From NCBI RefSeq assembly GCF_002368075.1, contig NZ_AP018314.1:1274702-1327602 (forward strand): DNA of 52,901 nucleotides, written 5' to 3'. Position numbers and translations under genes: made by a program. The stretch's first letter is position 1, and each line of letters starts with the position of its first letter. The stretch comes from Sphaerospermopsis kisseleviana NIES-73. GTDB lineage: Bacteria > Cyanobacteriota > Cyanobacteriia > Cyanobacteriales > Nostocaceae. The notes under the pieces are model-generated. The model was not told the origin of the DNA. It saw only the letters and a list, made by a program, of their open reading frames with translations, and searched no databases. Below are positions 38,487 through 47,283 of the stretch, one piece after another.

Positions 38487-38890
38487 TTAAATTTTATTGA
38501 CACTCCCCACGTCTAAAGCCGGGGGATTCTTGAAGAGTCCATAAACTGACTTTCAATGGTGCTGGCAAAAACACCCTACACGCTCAAAACAACTACCAGG
38601 ACAAAAGGTATTGCAATTGCGCTTACTTTTTTTTGCTTTGGTGAGTCCATCACAATGCCAGTTAGGTACGCTCAACATCCTGCCATTATTTGCCCTTTAA
38701 CTATTCCAAATCAAGTTGGATATGTCCGTTGCCGGGATTTCTCCGCACTAGGATGTTTCTTCACGTAGATGGTTTTTTTACTCACTTTTTCACTATTATA
38801 CCACTGTGGCTAAAGCCAGTCAATCGTTTTAATGCGACTAAGGTCGCTATCGACTTATCCCCATGTCTAAAAGTCAGGGGCTTGCGTCTC
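38487..38890. mobile_element. IS200/IS605-type remnant (no transposase)
   Basis: A roughly 400-base element bounded by two related hairpins: CCCC-ACGTCTAAAGCC-GGGG (38505-38524) and CCCC-ATGTCTAAAAGTCA-GGGG (38859-38880). This end structure, with the adjoining TATTGACACT sequence, is typical of cyanobacterial IS200/IS605 elements. No TnpA or TnpB frame remains. A short internal block (about 38570-38775) is shared, inverted, with 15227-15423. It sits between rplA and the L10 leader. Confidence 0.65.
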
Positions 38891-38970
38891 GTTTCAGGGT
38901 CATTGGTATTTAGTCATTGGTCATTGGTTTATATTCACCTATTCCCAATTACCCATTACCAATTACCTAA

Positions 38971-39687
38971 TTATGCAGCGTCAGTTACTTTTAAATCTCT
39001 GAGGGCGTTGATATCAACTTTAATTGAAGGACCCATTGTAGCAGAGACGTAGAATGTACGCCAATAACGGCCTTTTGCTCCTGAAGGACGGTTACGGTCA
39101 ATTGTTTCTTGCAATGCTTTGAGGTTGACTAACAAATCTTCAGGGGTAAATGATGCTTTACCAAACATAACATGAACAATGCCTGTCCGATCAGCACGAA
39201 ATTCTAATTTACCAGCTTTAAATTCGGCGATCGCACTGGCAACGTCAAATGTTACTGTACCACCTTTGGGTGATGGCATCAAGCCACGAGGACCAAGCAA
39301 TTTACCCAGTTTTGCTACCTGTGGCATTACATCAGGAGTAGCAATGAGTTTGTCAAAGTCCATCATGCCTTTCTGAATCTCGTCAATCAGTTCTTCAGAA
39401 CCAGCGATATCCGCACCAGCATTAGTGGCTTCTGTTACTTTTTCGCCTCTGGCGATTACTGCTACACGCACTACCTGACCCGTACCTTTGGGCAGTGCTA
39501 CCGTTGTCCGCAGTTGTTGGTCTGTATACTTGGGGTCAATCCCTAGCCGGATATGCGCTTCTGCGGCTTCGGGAAATTTTGCTGTTGCTGTTTCTTTTAA
39601 CAGAGCTAACGCATCTAAGGGAGCGTAATCCCTATCTTCTACTTTTTCTAGCAACGCCTGTAAACGGCGTGATATTTTCTTGCCCAT
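38971..39687 (-). CDS. rplA: 50S ribosomal protein L1
   Basis: L1 binds the flexible L1 stalk of 23S rRNA and in many bacteria represses its own operon; 238 residues. [20 protein letters not shown] and the cores [34 protein letters not shown] and [15 protein letters not shown] are characteristic. It follows rplK by 158 bases containing TTTTAGA and CACCTGT heptads, and is followed by the mobile remnant rather than directly by rplJ. Confidence 0.97.
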   Translation of the reverse strand: MGKKISRRLQALLEKVEDRDYAPLDALALLKETATAKFPEAAEAHIRLGIDPKYTDQQLRTTVALPKGTGQVVRVAVIARGEKVTEATNAGADIAGSEELIDEIQKGMMDFDKLIATPDVMPQVAKLGKLLGPRGLMPSPKGGTVTFDVASAIAEFKAGKLEFRADRTGIVHVMFGKASFTPEDLLVNLKALQETIDRNRPSGAKGRYWRTFYVSATMGPSIKVDINALRDLKVTDAA

Positions 39688-39737
39688 TTTTTGCTCCTGG
39701 GGTGTTCTCGAAGTTTCTCACTTCTCCCCCGATACAA

Positions 39738-39845
39738 TTTTAGATTTTAGATTTTGGATTTTAGATTTTGTTATAGGTCGGCTGCTAGTTATCAGGTTTC
39801 ATTACTCTTTTTTACTGTCACCTGTCACCTGTCACCTGTCACCTA
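39738..39845. repeat. Heptad arrays in the rplK-rplA spacer
   Basis: TTTTAGA-type heptads (about 39738-39770) and CACCTGT heptads (39812-39845) fill the spacer; the latter array abuts the rplK stop codon. Confidence 0.8.
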
Positions 39846-40271
39846 TTAATCTGTGATGGTAACACCCATGTTTTTGGCTGTTCCAGCCACAATATTCATT
39901 GCTGCATCAATGTCGTTAGCATTGAGGTCAGGCAGTTTAGTTTGGGCGATTTCCCGTAACTGCGCTTTGGTAATACTGCCAACTTTTTTCTTGTTGGGTT
40001 GTTCAGAACCGCGTTCAATTTTCGCTGCCTTGCGAATTAAAACTGATGCTGGGGGTGTTTTGAGTACAAATGTAAAACTCCGGTCTTCAAACACGGAAAT
40101 TTCTACAGGAATCACCATTCCAGCTTGGTCTGCTGTTTTAGCGTTGTACTCTTTGCAGAACATCATGATGTTAACACCATGTTGACCCAGTGCGGGACCA
40201 ACTGGTGGTGCTGGGTTGGCTTTTCCAGCGTTTAAGGCCAATTTAATGACCGCTACTACTTTCTTCGCCAT
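39846..40271 (-). CDS. rplK: 50S ribosomal protein L11
   Basis: L11 forms the GTPase-associated centre with 23S rRNA; 141 residues. [20 protein letters not shown], the [15 protein letters not shown] segment and the C-terminal RNA-binding part ([20 protein letters not shown]) are standard. It starts 6 bases after nusG, so the two are tightly coupled. Confidence 0.98.
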   Translation of the reverse strand: MAKKVVAVIKLALNAGKANPAPPVGPALGQHGVNIMMFCKEYNAKTADQAGMVIPVEISVFEDRSFTFVLKTPPASVLIRKAAKIERGSEQPNKKKVGSITKAQLREIAQTKLPDLNANDIDAAMNIVAGTAKNMGVTITD

Positions 40272-40277
40272 TTGGAT

Positions 40278-40904
40278 TTAGCTCTGTTTTTGTACCTGAT
40301 TAAATTCCAATTCTACTGGTGTATCTCGTCCGAAAATCGAGAGTAGAGCTTTTAGTTTACTCCGTTCTGGCGAAACTTCGATCACCTCGCCTTCAAAATC
40401 CTTGAACGGACCAGAAAGCACCATTATCTTATCACCTGTAGCCATATCAATTTTGACTACTGGTTCTTGTTCTGTCGTTTGTTTGAATATACGTTCTACT
40501 TCTGAATGACTTAAAGGTACTGGCTTGACGTGACCACGACCACGGCCGCTGCCTCGTTTTTGCTCTGCACCGACAAAGTTAATTACATGGGTTGTGTTTC
40601 TTACCACTTGCCATGTATCGTCACTCATTACCATCCGAACTAAAACATAACCCGGAAAAACCTTCTCTTCTGATGGCTGACGTTTCCCGTCTTTGCGGAT
40701 CTTTACCGTTGGTGTATGGGGTATTTCCACTTGGATAATTTTATCAGCTACATCAAAAGTTTGGATACGTTGCTCTAAATTTGTTTTCACGCGCTTCTCA
40801 CAGCCAGAGGCTACTTGCACTGCATACCAGCGGGCTTCTTTTTGCGCTGTTCCTAGTGCTTCCTCTGTCTGCAAATCCCGTGGTTCGTCTGTTGCAGAAG
40901 TCAT
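40278..40904 (-). CDS. nusG: Transcription termination/antitermination protein NusG
   Basis: NusG binds RNA polymerase and couples it to translation or Rho; 208 residues from the ATG at 40904. The NGN domain (RWYAVQVASGCEKRVKTNLE; EEKVFPGYVLVRM) and the C-terminal KOW domain (GDKIMVLSGPFKDFEGEVIE) are complete. A Gly/Arg-rich linker (KRGSGRGRGHVKP) lies between them. Its ATG shares one base with the secE stop (TGATG), so translation is coupled. An in-frame start at 40928 lies within secE and is not needed. Confidence 0.97.
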   Translation of the reverse strand: MTSATDEPRDLQTEEALGTAQKEARWYAVQVASGCEKRVKTNLEQRIQTFDVADKIIQVEIPHTPTVKIRKDGKRQPSEEKVFPGYVLVRMVMSDDTWQVVRNTTHVINFVGAEQKRGSGRGRGHVKPVPLSHSEVERIFKQTTEQEPVVKIDMATGDKIMVLSGPFKDFEGEVIEVSPERSKLKALLSIFGRDTPVELEFNQVQKQS

Positions 40905-41125
40905 CAGAATACCTGTTTTGCTGCCCAAGCAAACAATCCATCGACCAAATATATCAAAGACGCGGAAAGTGTCACCATTAATAACACAGCTGCTGATTCA
41001 CTCACCAACTGCTTCCGACTTGGCCAAACTACTTTGTCCAGTTCTTCTTTTGTTCCTTGGAAGAAGTTGTTTAAGCTAAAACCATTGCCTGCTTCTGGCA
41101 TTTCTGCTTCGTTTTTTTTGGCCAC
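40904..41125 (-). CDS. secE: Preprotein translocase subunit SecE
   Basis: A 73-residue single-span SecE of the short bacterial type. The motif FFQGTKEELDKVVWPSRKQL precedes one membrane segment (about residues 47-68, AVLLMVTLSASLIYLVDGLF), as expected for the SecYEG channel subunit. It is followed by nusG with a one-base overlap, the common secE-nusG-rplK order, and preceded by tRNA-Trp. Confidence 0.96.
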   Translation of the reverse strand: MAKKNEAEMPEAGNGFSLNNFFQGTKEELDKVVWPSRKQLVSESAAVLLMVTLSASLIYLVDGLFAWAAKQVF

Positions 41126-41323
41126 GGTCGTTATACCCCCCGTTTCTTACATCGTTTCACCTTGTTATTTTGCACCAAGGCTGACAATTATTCACAGCTT
41201 CGACCCAATTTACAGTAAACAAATTCAGCTATCAGTAAAAAATAATTAGACCCGAAATAATCAACGCTGGCTGCTATTTTAGCAGATGCGTTTTTGTTTC
41301 GGGCTATATTTTTTGCTTTTGAG

Positions 41324-41396
41324 CGCGCCCTGGAGGACTTGAACCCCCGACATCAGGTTTTGGAGACCTGCGTTCTACCAACTGAACTAAGAGCGC
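41324..41396 (-). tRNA. tRNA-Trp (CCA anticodon)
   Basis: On the minus strand GCGCTCT pairs with AGGGCGC in the acceptor stem, the D arm TTAGTTCAGTTGGTAGA and T arm GGGGGTTCAAGTCCTCC are intact, and the anticodon loop CTCCAAA gives CCA, Trp. The 73-nt gene ends with discriminator G and no encoded CCA. The position next to secE is the usual one in cyanobacteria. Confidence 0.97.
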
Positions 41397-41491
41397 ACAA
41401 GCTATCTTTGTTTCAGGGATTGCGCTGAACTTTTTTTAGTTTAACACAATTCCTTTTTTAGTGTAACTTAATTTTTTCAGAAAGTCAAGTC

Positions 41492-41538
41492 AGCGGCAGA
41501 TGCCGCTTTTGGCTTGAGTTTCCTGGTTTTTTCCCAGG
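41492..41538. terminator. Hairpins between rplS and tRNA-Trp
   Basis: AGCGGCA-GA-TGCCGCT (41492-41507) is a perfect 7-bp stem, and a weaker CCTGG/CCCAGG stem with an internal T run follows at about 41521-41538. They lie just after the rplS stop on the minus strand and probably end or stabilise that transcript. Confidence 0.45.
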
Positions 41539-41548
41539 ACTAACTGCA

Positions 41549-41911
41549 TCACAGGGCGCGGTCAAACCGTTGTTTAATCCGGGTAGCTTTACCAGATAAT
41601 TGACGCAAGTAGTATAGTTTAGCGCGTCTGACTTTACCACGACGCACTACTTTGATGTTATCAATGCGGGGTGAGTGCAGCAAAAATACTCGCTCAACGC
41701 CTACACCTTGAAATACACGACGCACGGTAATTGTTTCGTTAATTCCGCCATTGCGTTTACCTATTACCACTCCCTCGTATGGTTGGACTCGGTATTTATC
41801 GCCTTCTTTAATTTTCACTCCTACCCGCACTGTATCACCTACATAAATTTCGGGTAGATCGGATTTTAGGTGTTCCGCTTCTATAGAGCGGATTACTTCT
41901 TGCACGTTCAT
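41549..41911 (-). CDS. rplS: 50S ribosomal protein L19
   Basis: L19 lies at the ribosomal subunit interface; 120 residues. [20 protein letters not shown], the [19 protein letters not shown] segment, [19 protein letters not shown] and the C-terminal [17 protein letters not shown] are standard. It is first in the minus-strand block leading to tRNA-Trp and secE. Confidence 0.97.
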   Translation of the reverse strand: MNVQEVIRSIEAEHLKSDLPEIYVGDTVRVGVKIKEGDKYRVQPYEGVVIGKRNGGINETITVRRVFQGVGVERVFLLHSPRIDNIKVVRRGKVRRAKLYYLRQLSGKATRIKQRFDRAL

Positions 41912-42534
41912 ATTCTAGTTATTTTTTGAAAAAAACCCACGATCATCAATCATAAATCTATAACTGCCTGATAGTCCAGATATTTAATGTAAGTTCCTGG
42001 TGAGAATTTCTGGGAGTCAGCAGTCAGAAGGCAGAAGTCAGGCTTAAGCCAAGCTCCACTATCAGAAGTATGGCTGATGCCAAGCTGCCCTATCAGGAGA
42101 AAAAAATTAATTTTTCTTTCCCTGCCTCCTACTGACCCCTTGTAAATTTGAGACATTATTTGCAGAAAATATCTAGAATTGCAACACATTTTTTTAAACA
42201 TCCTCTGAAATTTGCATTTAATCAAAATATATTTCTGGGGAAAGATAAAAAATCTTATGATGCTGTATATCGTTGAGAAGAAATATCGCTGTTCAGAACA
42301 TAAAAATTATAAACAACAGAGCATCAACACTAGAAATAGTATTGTTCATATATTGTGGCGACATGAATTACAGAATTTAGATTAAAAGCGGAACATTAAG
42401 CCTGTTTTATTGATGAATTCAGATTGATTTTTGAATTCTCTATGCTGGATTGATATTGAGTTTATTGTGTTTCCTTTTCCTGCTGTCTCCCACAGTGTAA
42501 AAAAAACTGTCAAATTTGAATATTTTTTAAGCTC
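41912..42534. other. Gap between rplS and the glycosyltransferase
   Basis: Divergent genes on each side. It holds CAGTCAG/GGCAGAA heptads (about 42014-42042) and an imperfect tandem pair GCCAAGCT-C-C-CTATCAG (about 42050 and 42080). The remainder is AT-rich. The frame at 41950-42225 covers the repeats and shows no protein character. Confidence 0.5.
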
Positions 42535-43590
42535 ATGAGGATTATACACATATTAAATCACGTTCAGAAAATTGGAAATGGAATCGTTAATGTGGCTGTG
42601 GATCTGGCTTGTTTACAAGCAAAAACTGGATATGATGTAGCAGTAATTTCCGGTGGAGGAGAATATGAAACATTATTGGAAAAATTTGGTGTTAAACACT
42701 ACAAATTAGACCAGAATCGCCAACCGATAAATATTCTCAAAGCTGCCGTGGGTTATCGAAAAATTGTGCAAGAATTCCATCCAGATATTCTTCATGCCCA
42801 CATGATGACGGGAATAGTTTTAGCAAGAATTTTGAAATTCAGAAATCAGTATACTTTAGTTTCCACTGTACACAATGAATTCCAGAGTGCTAGTTTATTG
42901 ATGGGTTTATCTGAAAGGGTAATAGCTGTTAGTAAAGCTGTGCAAATTTCGATGGTGCGACGTGGTATACCTGAAAATAAATTGCGGGTAGTACGCAATG
43001 GAACTTTGGGAAGTCCACGAACTGGTAACATATCAGATTATCAACCTTTAAAATTACAACATCCAGCGATCGCTACTGTAGCAGGAATGTATAAACGTAA
43101 AGGTATCACTGAGTTAATTACTGCTTTTGAGAAAATTGCCTTAGACTTTCCTACAGCACATCTTTATTTAGTGGGAAATGGTCCAGATAGAGAGATATTT
43201 GAAGAACAAGCAAAATCAACTACCGTAGCTGATCGTATTCATTTTGAAGGTTTTCAACCACAACCGCAACGCTACCTTCTAGCTTGTGATATTTTTGTCC
43301 TTGCTTCTCACCGTGATCCATGTCCTTTAGTAATTTCAGAAGCTAGAGAAGCTGGTACTGCTATTGTCGCTACACAGGTAGACGGTATCCCAGAAGCTTT
43401 GGATCATGGACAAGCTGGGCTTTTAGTTCCTGCTCAAAATAGTCTAGCTTTAGCTGAAGCATTAGCAAATTTATTAAGTAACGCAGATACTTTGAAAATG
43501 TGGAAATATCGCGCACAGAAAAATTTAGAATCTCTCAATGTTACCCGTGTGCATCAAGAAACTTTAGCCGTGTATCAAGAATTAGTGTAA
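42535..43590 (+). CDS. GT4 family glycosyltransferase
   Basis: A 351-residue retaining GT-B enzyme. The N-terminal domain begins MRIIHILNHVQKIGNG with an acceptor-side Gly-rich loop, HAHMMTGIVLAR follows, and the C-terminal donor domain shows AGMYKRKGITELI, LVGNGPDREIFEE, the EGFQPQPQRYLLACDIFVLAS segment and the E-x7-E motif (SEAREAGTAIVATQVDGIPE). It is soluble or peripherally membrane bound. The sugar and acceptor are not readable; it stands alone, not in an obvious polysaccharide cluster. Confidence 0.9.
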   Translation: MRIIHILNHVQKIGNGIVNVAVDLACLQAKTGYDVAVISGGGEYETLLEKFGVKHYKLDQNRQPINILKAAVGYRKIVQEFHPDILHAHMMTGIVLARILKFRNQYTLVSTVHNEFQSASLLMGLSERVIAVSKAVQISMVRRGIPENKLRVVRNGTLGSPRTGNISDYQPLKLQHPAIATVAGMYKRKGITELITAFEKIALDFPTAHLYLVGNGPDREIFEEQAKSTTVADRIHFEGFQPQPQRYLLACDIFVLASHRDPCPLVISEAREAGTAIVATQVDGIPEALDHGQAGLLVPAQNSLALAEALANLLSNADTLKMWKYRAQKNLESLNVTRVHQETLAVYQELV

Positions 43591-43653
43591 TCATTCAGCA
43601 GTCAGCAAGAATTTGAATGCTTAAGTAACTCAACCTAAAAAAACGTAATACCC

Positions 43654-43686
43654 AGATCCCCGACTTGTTAAAGAAGTCGGGGATCT
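43654..43686. repeat. Perfect 13-bp hairpin AGATCCCCGACTT
   Basis: AGATCCCCGACTT and AAGTCGGGGATCT enclose a 7-nt loop, 64 bases after the glycosyltransferase stop. A second imperfect copy (AGATCCCTGACTTCTT, then AGATCGGGGAT) is at about 43942-43972. It may serve as a terminator; the family is dispersed in the window. Confidence 0.7.
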
Positions 43687-43745
43687 ATCCACTTCCTATT
43701 TTACGTTTAATTATGTTGACCTACTTACAAACTACTGCATTAAAT

Positions 43746-43934
43746 CCCACATTCCGCACCCCCAGTGTCACAATCGGTAATTTCGGTTTTTAAGCCAAGT
43801 TGAGGATAATTTTGATACAAAAAGGTCGAAATCTTAGATGGCGATAGCGAAGCGCTGCTGCAAGCAGTTCGCCAATCTCAAATCCCCAAACGACCAATCT
43901 TCGTCGTGTGACAGTTTAGGGTGCGGAATGTGGG
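43746..43934. mobile_element. 189-bp miniature inverted-repeat element (MITE)
   Basis: CCCACATTCCGCACCC (43746-43761) and its exact inverse GGGTGCGGAATGTGGG (43919-43934) are terminal inverted repeats; similarity continues inward (TGTCACA). TTAAAT directly flanks both sides, which is a likely 6-bp target duplication. The inside has no frame. It is a non-autonomous element, presumably moved by a transposase elsewhere in the genome. Confidence 0.8.
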
Positions 43935-43997
43935 TTAAATTTAGATCCCTGACTTCTTAAAGAGATCGGGGATATTTTCTCTCCTACAAATTACGAA

Positions 43998-46900
43998 TTA
44001 TGCTTTCTTGAAATTTTTTTTCCAGATCCGCAACTTGATAAATACTGGTTTTGCCCAACTGCCACCAATTAAATCATGCAATAGAGTGTAAAAACAAGGA
44101 ATAATAAACAAGGTGAGCAGTGTTGCTAAAGACAAGCCGGAAAAGACTACTACACCTAATGGTTGCAGAAATTCTGAACCTTCCCCAACTCCTAAAGCTA
44201 GGGGAAACATCCCTAAAACTGTGGTAATTGTTGTCATTAAAATCGGACGTAAACGTTGAGGTGCAGCTTTTAAAATTGCGGTGCGACGATCAACTTGTTC
44301 GCGTTCCTGAATTTGATTTGCTAATTCTACCATGATAATGGCGTTATTTACCACAATACCTACTAATAAAACTGCACCCACAATTACTGTTGCACCAATG
44401 GCAGTTTCGGTGATGTAAAGTCCAAAAATCCCCCCAGCTAAAGCAAGAGGAATAGTAAACAGAATTACTAAAGGATCAACAAGAGAATTATATTGTACAG
44501 CCATCACTACAAAAACTAAAAATATTGCTAACCCTCCTAGAAGTTGCAACGAGTTTTGTAATTGTTGATTTGATTCTGCTGCTGCACTGGGTAAAGGACT
44601 TACACCTTCAGGGAAATTGGCATTTTTAATTACTTCATCTACTTGCTCTAATGCTTGACCCAAACTTGCTCCTTCTGCTAAATTACCTGCAATTAAAAAG
44701 ACTTGACGCTGGTTAATTCTTTGAATTTCTCCGGGTGCTTTTCCTTCAACAATTGTCGCTACATCACTCAATCTAATTTGTTGATTACCTTCTACAAATA
44801 AGGGTAATCTTTCTAGCTGAGAAGTTGTTTTTACCGCTTCTTCATTTAATTCTACTCGCACATCTACCAAGCGGTTATTGCGTTGTAATTGGGTGGGTAC
44901 AGTACCTGTAATTGCGGTTTTAATTGTTTCGCCAATATCTTGAGTATTTAAACCCACATTGGCCACTCGTTCCCAGTCAGGTACAATCTGAATTTCAGGT
45001 TGACGTGGATCTGTATCTGGACGGAATCTGACTGAAGTAATTTTCTCGTCTAAAGTTGCTAGTAGTTCTCGTCCTGCTTTTTCTAAAGTATTGGTATCAT
45101 TTCCCTGCAAAATTATATCAACATCAGCACCACGAATAGGAGAGTTATTAAGAAATAAACCCCGCACTCTTCCAGGTGCTAAACGCAGTCGAATATCTAC
45201 TAAATTCAGTTTGCTAAATTCTTTAGTTACACGCTCAATATAAGTCTCTATATCTGAGTTTGGTTTGAGGGTAATGGTACTAGAACTTCGCAAAGGATTA
45301 GGATTACTATTACCACCAAACAGAAAACCACCAACTGTAGAAAAGACATATTCTGTTTCTGGTTGCTGACGCAAAATGTCATCTACAACTTGCATAACTT
45401 TTTGGTTAGTTTCTAATGGTGTACCGGGGGGAAATTGAGCAAATAAACTAGCTTGTCCGGTGTTTATTTGAGGAAGAATTTCTTGGGGAATTTGGGGAGA
45501 CATCCACACACTACCAGCACCAAAGAAAATGATAGCGATCGCAATTGTTAATAACCGCCAACGCAATATTCCAGATAGGAAACTGCTATATAATCTTGTT
45601 GCTCCATCAAAACGACGATTAAATTCCCGGAAAAACCAAAAATTATTTAAAGAACTAGAAAAGGGTAAAGCTAATAATCGTGATGTCAACATGGGAACAA
45701 CAGTAACAGCAATTAAAATTGAAGCTGCTACTGCAAAACTAATCGTGAGAATTAATTCATTAAATAGTAATGATATAAAACCCCCTATCAGCAAAAATGG
45801 TAATACTGCAACTAAGTTTGTACTGGTAGAAGCAAGTAAAGCTGATTCAACTTCTCGACTACTTTTTTCTGCTTGTTGAATAATTGCTGATGTTGATAAT
45901 TCTGATGTGTGATTTTGTAGTTTAGTTTGATTAATTCCTGCGGCAATATTTTCTAACATGACGATGGAATTATCAACCACAATTCCCACTCCTAATGCTA
46001 AACCACCTAAGCTAAAAATATTCAGGGATAAGCCGAACATTCCCATCATAATAATAGCTGCTAATGTGGCTAAAGGTATAGATAGAACAATAATGAATGT
46101 TTGCCGTAAAGAACCAAGAAACAGTAATACAGCGATCGCTGCTAAACCTGAACCAATTAAACCAGAAGAAGTCACATTAGCTAAGGAATTACGAATAAAT
46201 ATTGACTCATCTAAAGTTCCTGTGAGAGTTGCTTCCGCAGGAATAACACCCGCTTCTTTCAGTTCTTGTAATCTTTTTTTAACTCCATCAACAACGTTGA
46301 CAGTATTAGCATCTGCTTGTTTTTGAATGCTGACTTTTACTGCTTCTTGACCATTGAGTAAAACGTACAATCTTTGTTTTTCTGATCCGTCAATAACTTG
46401 GGCAAAGTCACGCAAATAAACACGATTTTTGATATTTGAATTAGGTGCAGATACTTCAAAGGAAATATTATTAATTTCTTCTGCATTTTTGAAGCGTCCC
46501 ACTGTCCGGGTTAACGGTTCAGAATTGGCTCCTAAAATTCTTCCCCCAGATATATCTTGATTACGATTTTGCAGTTCGTTTAACACATCAGTCAAACCGA
46601 CACCAATAGCTTGGAGACGATCTAAATCTATATTTACTCTAACTTCTTCTTGCACTCCTCCTGATACATCTACAACTGCAACTCCTGGTACTACACCTAA
46701 TTCACGGGCTAATTCTTCTTCGGCAAAAACGCGCAAATCAACATTTTTCAGTGTAGGTGAAGTGAGCGCAAATTCATAAACAGGTAGTTGGGAAGGGTCG
46801 AATTTAAAGATTCGTGGTTCTTCTATGGTGTCTGGTAATCTATTTCTCGCTCGGTTAAAAGTAGCGGTAGCATCATTTAGTGCTTGATCAATATTTCCCC

Positions 46901-47216
46901 CTGGTTGAAAATATAAATTTAAACTGACTTGACCTTCACGAGTCTGGGAAAAAACTTGAATTACTCCTTCTGTGGCTGAAAAAGCTTCTTCTAGTGGTTT
47001 TGTAATTTCATCAACTGCTACTTCTGGAGAAATTCCCGGTGCTTCTATTATCACACCAATACGAGGATAGGTAATAGATGGCAGTAAATCTACAGGTAAA
47101 CGAATAATGAAAAATAAACCAATGACAATTACTGCTAAGGTCAGCATCAATGTACCAATATGCTGACGGATAGAAATGGCGCTGATACTAAAGCCTTTGT
47201 TGTTTGTGATTTGCAT
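43998..47216 (-). CDS. RND family efflux transporter permease (AcrB/HAE1-like)
   Basis: A 1072-residue inner-membrane RND pump using the proton gradient. The first membrane helix is near the N-terminus (LMLTLAVIVIGLFFIIRL), followed by the first porter loop, the TM4 segment GLALGVGIVVDNSIVMLENI with the proton-relay Asp pair, and a second duplicated half ending in GIVVNNAIIMVELANQI and LRPILMTTITTVLGMFPLAL. Length and duplication match HAE1/AcrB. The adaptor gene lies 67 bases upstream in the same direction. No TolC gene is present in the window. Substrates are unknown. Confidence 0.93.
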   Translation of the reverse strand: MQITNNKGFSISAISIRQHIGTLMLTLAVIVIGLFFIIRLPVDLLPSITYPRIGVIIEAPGISPEVAVDEITKPLEEAFSATEGVIQVFSQTREGQVSLNLYFQPGGNIDQALNDATATFNRARNRLPDTIEEPRIFKFDPSQLPVYEFALTSPTLKNVDLRVFAEEELARELGVVPGVAVVDVSGGVQEEVRVNIDLDRLQAIGVGLTDVLNELQNRNQDISGGRILGANSEPLTRTVGRFKNAEEINNISFEVSAPNSNIKNRVYLRDFAQVIDGSEKQRLYVLLNGQEAVKVSIQKQADANTVNVVDGVKKRLQELKEAGVIPAEATLTGTLDESIFIRNSLANVTSSGLIGSGLAAIAVLLFLGSLRQTFIIVLSIPLATLAAIIMMGMFGLSLNIFSLGGLALGVGIVVDNSIVMLENIAAGINQTKLQNHTSELSTSAIIQQAEKSSREVESALLASTSTNLVAVLPFLLIGGFISLLFNELILTISFAVAASILIAVTVVPMLTSRLLALPFSSSLNNFWFFREFNRRFDGATRLYSSFLSGILRWRLLTIAIAIIFFGAGSVWMSPQIPQEILPQINTGQASLFAQFPPGTPLETNQKVMQVVDDILRQQPETEYVFSTVGGFLFGGNSNPNPLRSSSTITLKPNSDIETYIERVTKEFSKLNLVDIRLRLAPGRVRGLFLNNSPIRGADVDIILQGNDTNTLEKAGRELLATLDEKITSVRFRPDTDPRQPEIQIVPDWERVANVGLNTQDIGETIKTAITGTVPTQLQRNNRLVDVRVELNEEAVKTTSQLERLPLFVEGNQQIRLSDVATIVEGKAPGEIQRINQRQVFLIAGNLAEGASLGQALEQVDEVIKNANFPEGVSPLPSAAAESNQQLQNSLQLLGGLAIFLVFVVMAVQYNSLVDPLVILFTIPLALAGGIFGLYITETAIGATVIVGAVLLVGIVVNNAIIMVELANQIQEREQVDRRTAILKAAPQRLRPILMTTITTVLGMFPLALGVGEGSEFLQPLGVVVFSGLSLATLLTLFIIPCFYTLLHDLIGGSWAKPVFIKLRIWKKNFKKA

Positions 47217-47226
47217 CTTTATAGCA

Positions 47227-47263
47227 GGTGATAGGTGACAGGTGACAGGTGACAGGTGACAGA
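47227..47263. repeat. Heptad array, AGGTGAC units
   Basis: Five AGGTGAC/AGGTGAT heptads (the reverse of CACCTGT) lie in the spacer between the adaptor and pump genes. Confidence 0.8.
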
Positions 47264-47283
47264 GTTGAAACTGCTAAAAAAAT

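Noticed and set aside
41950-42225. 91-residue frame upstream of rplS
   Set aside because: It runs through heptad and tandem repeats and has no protein-like composition.
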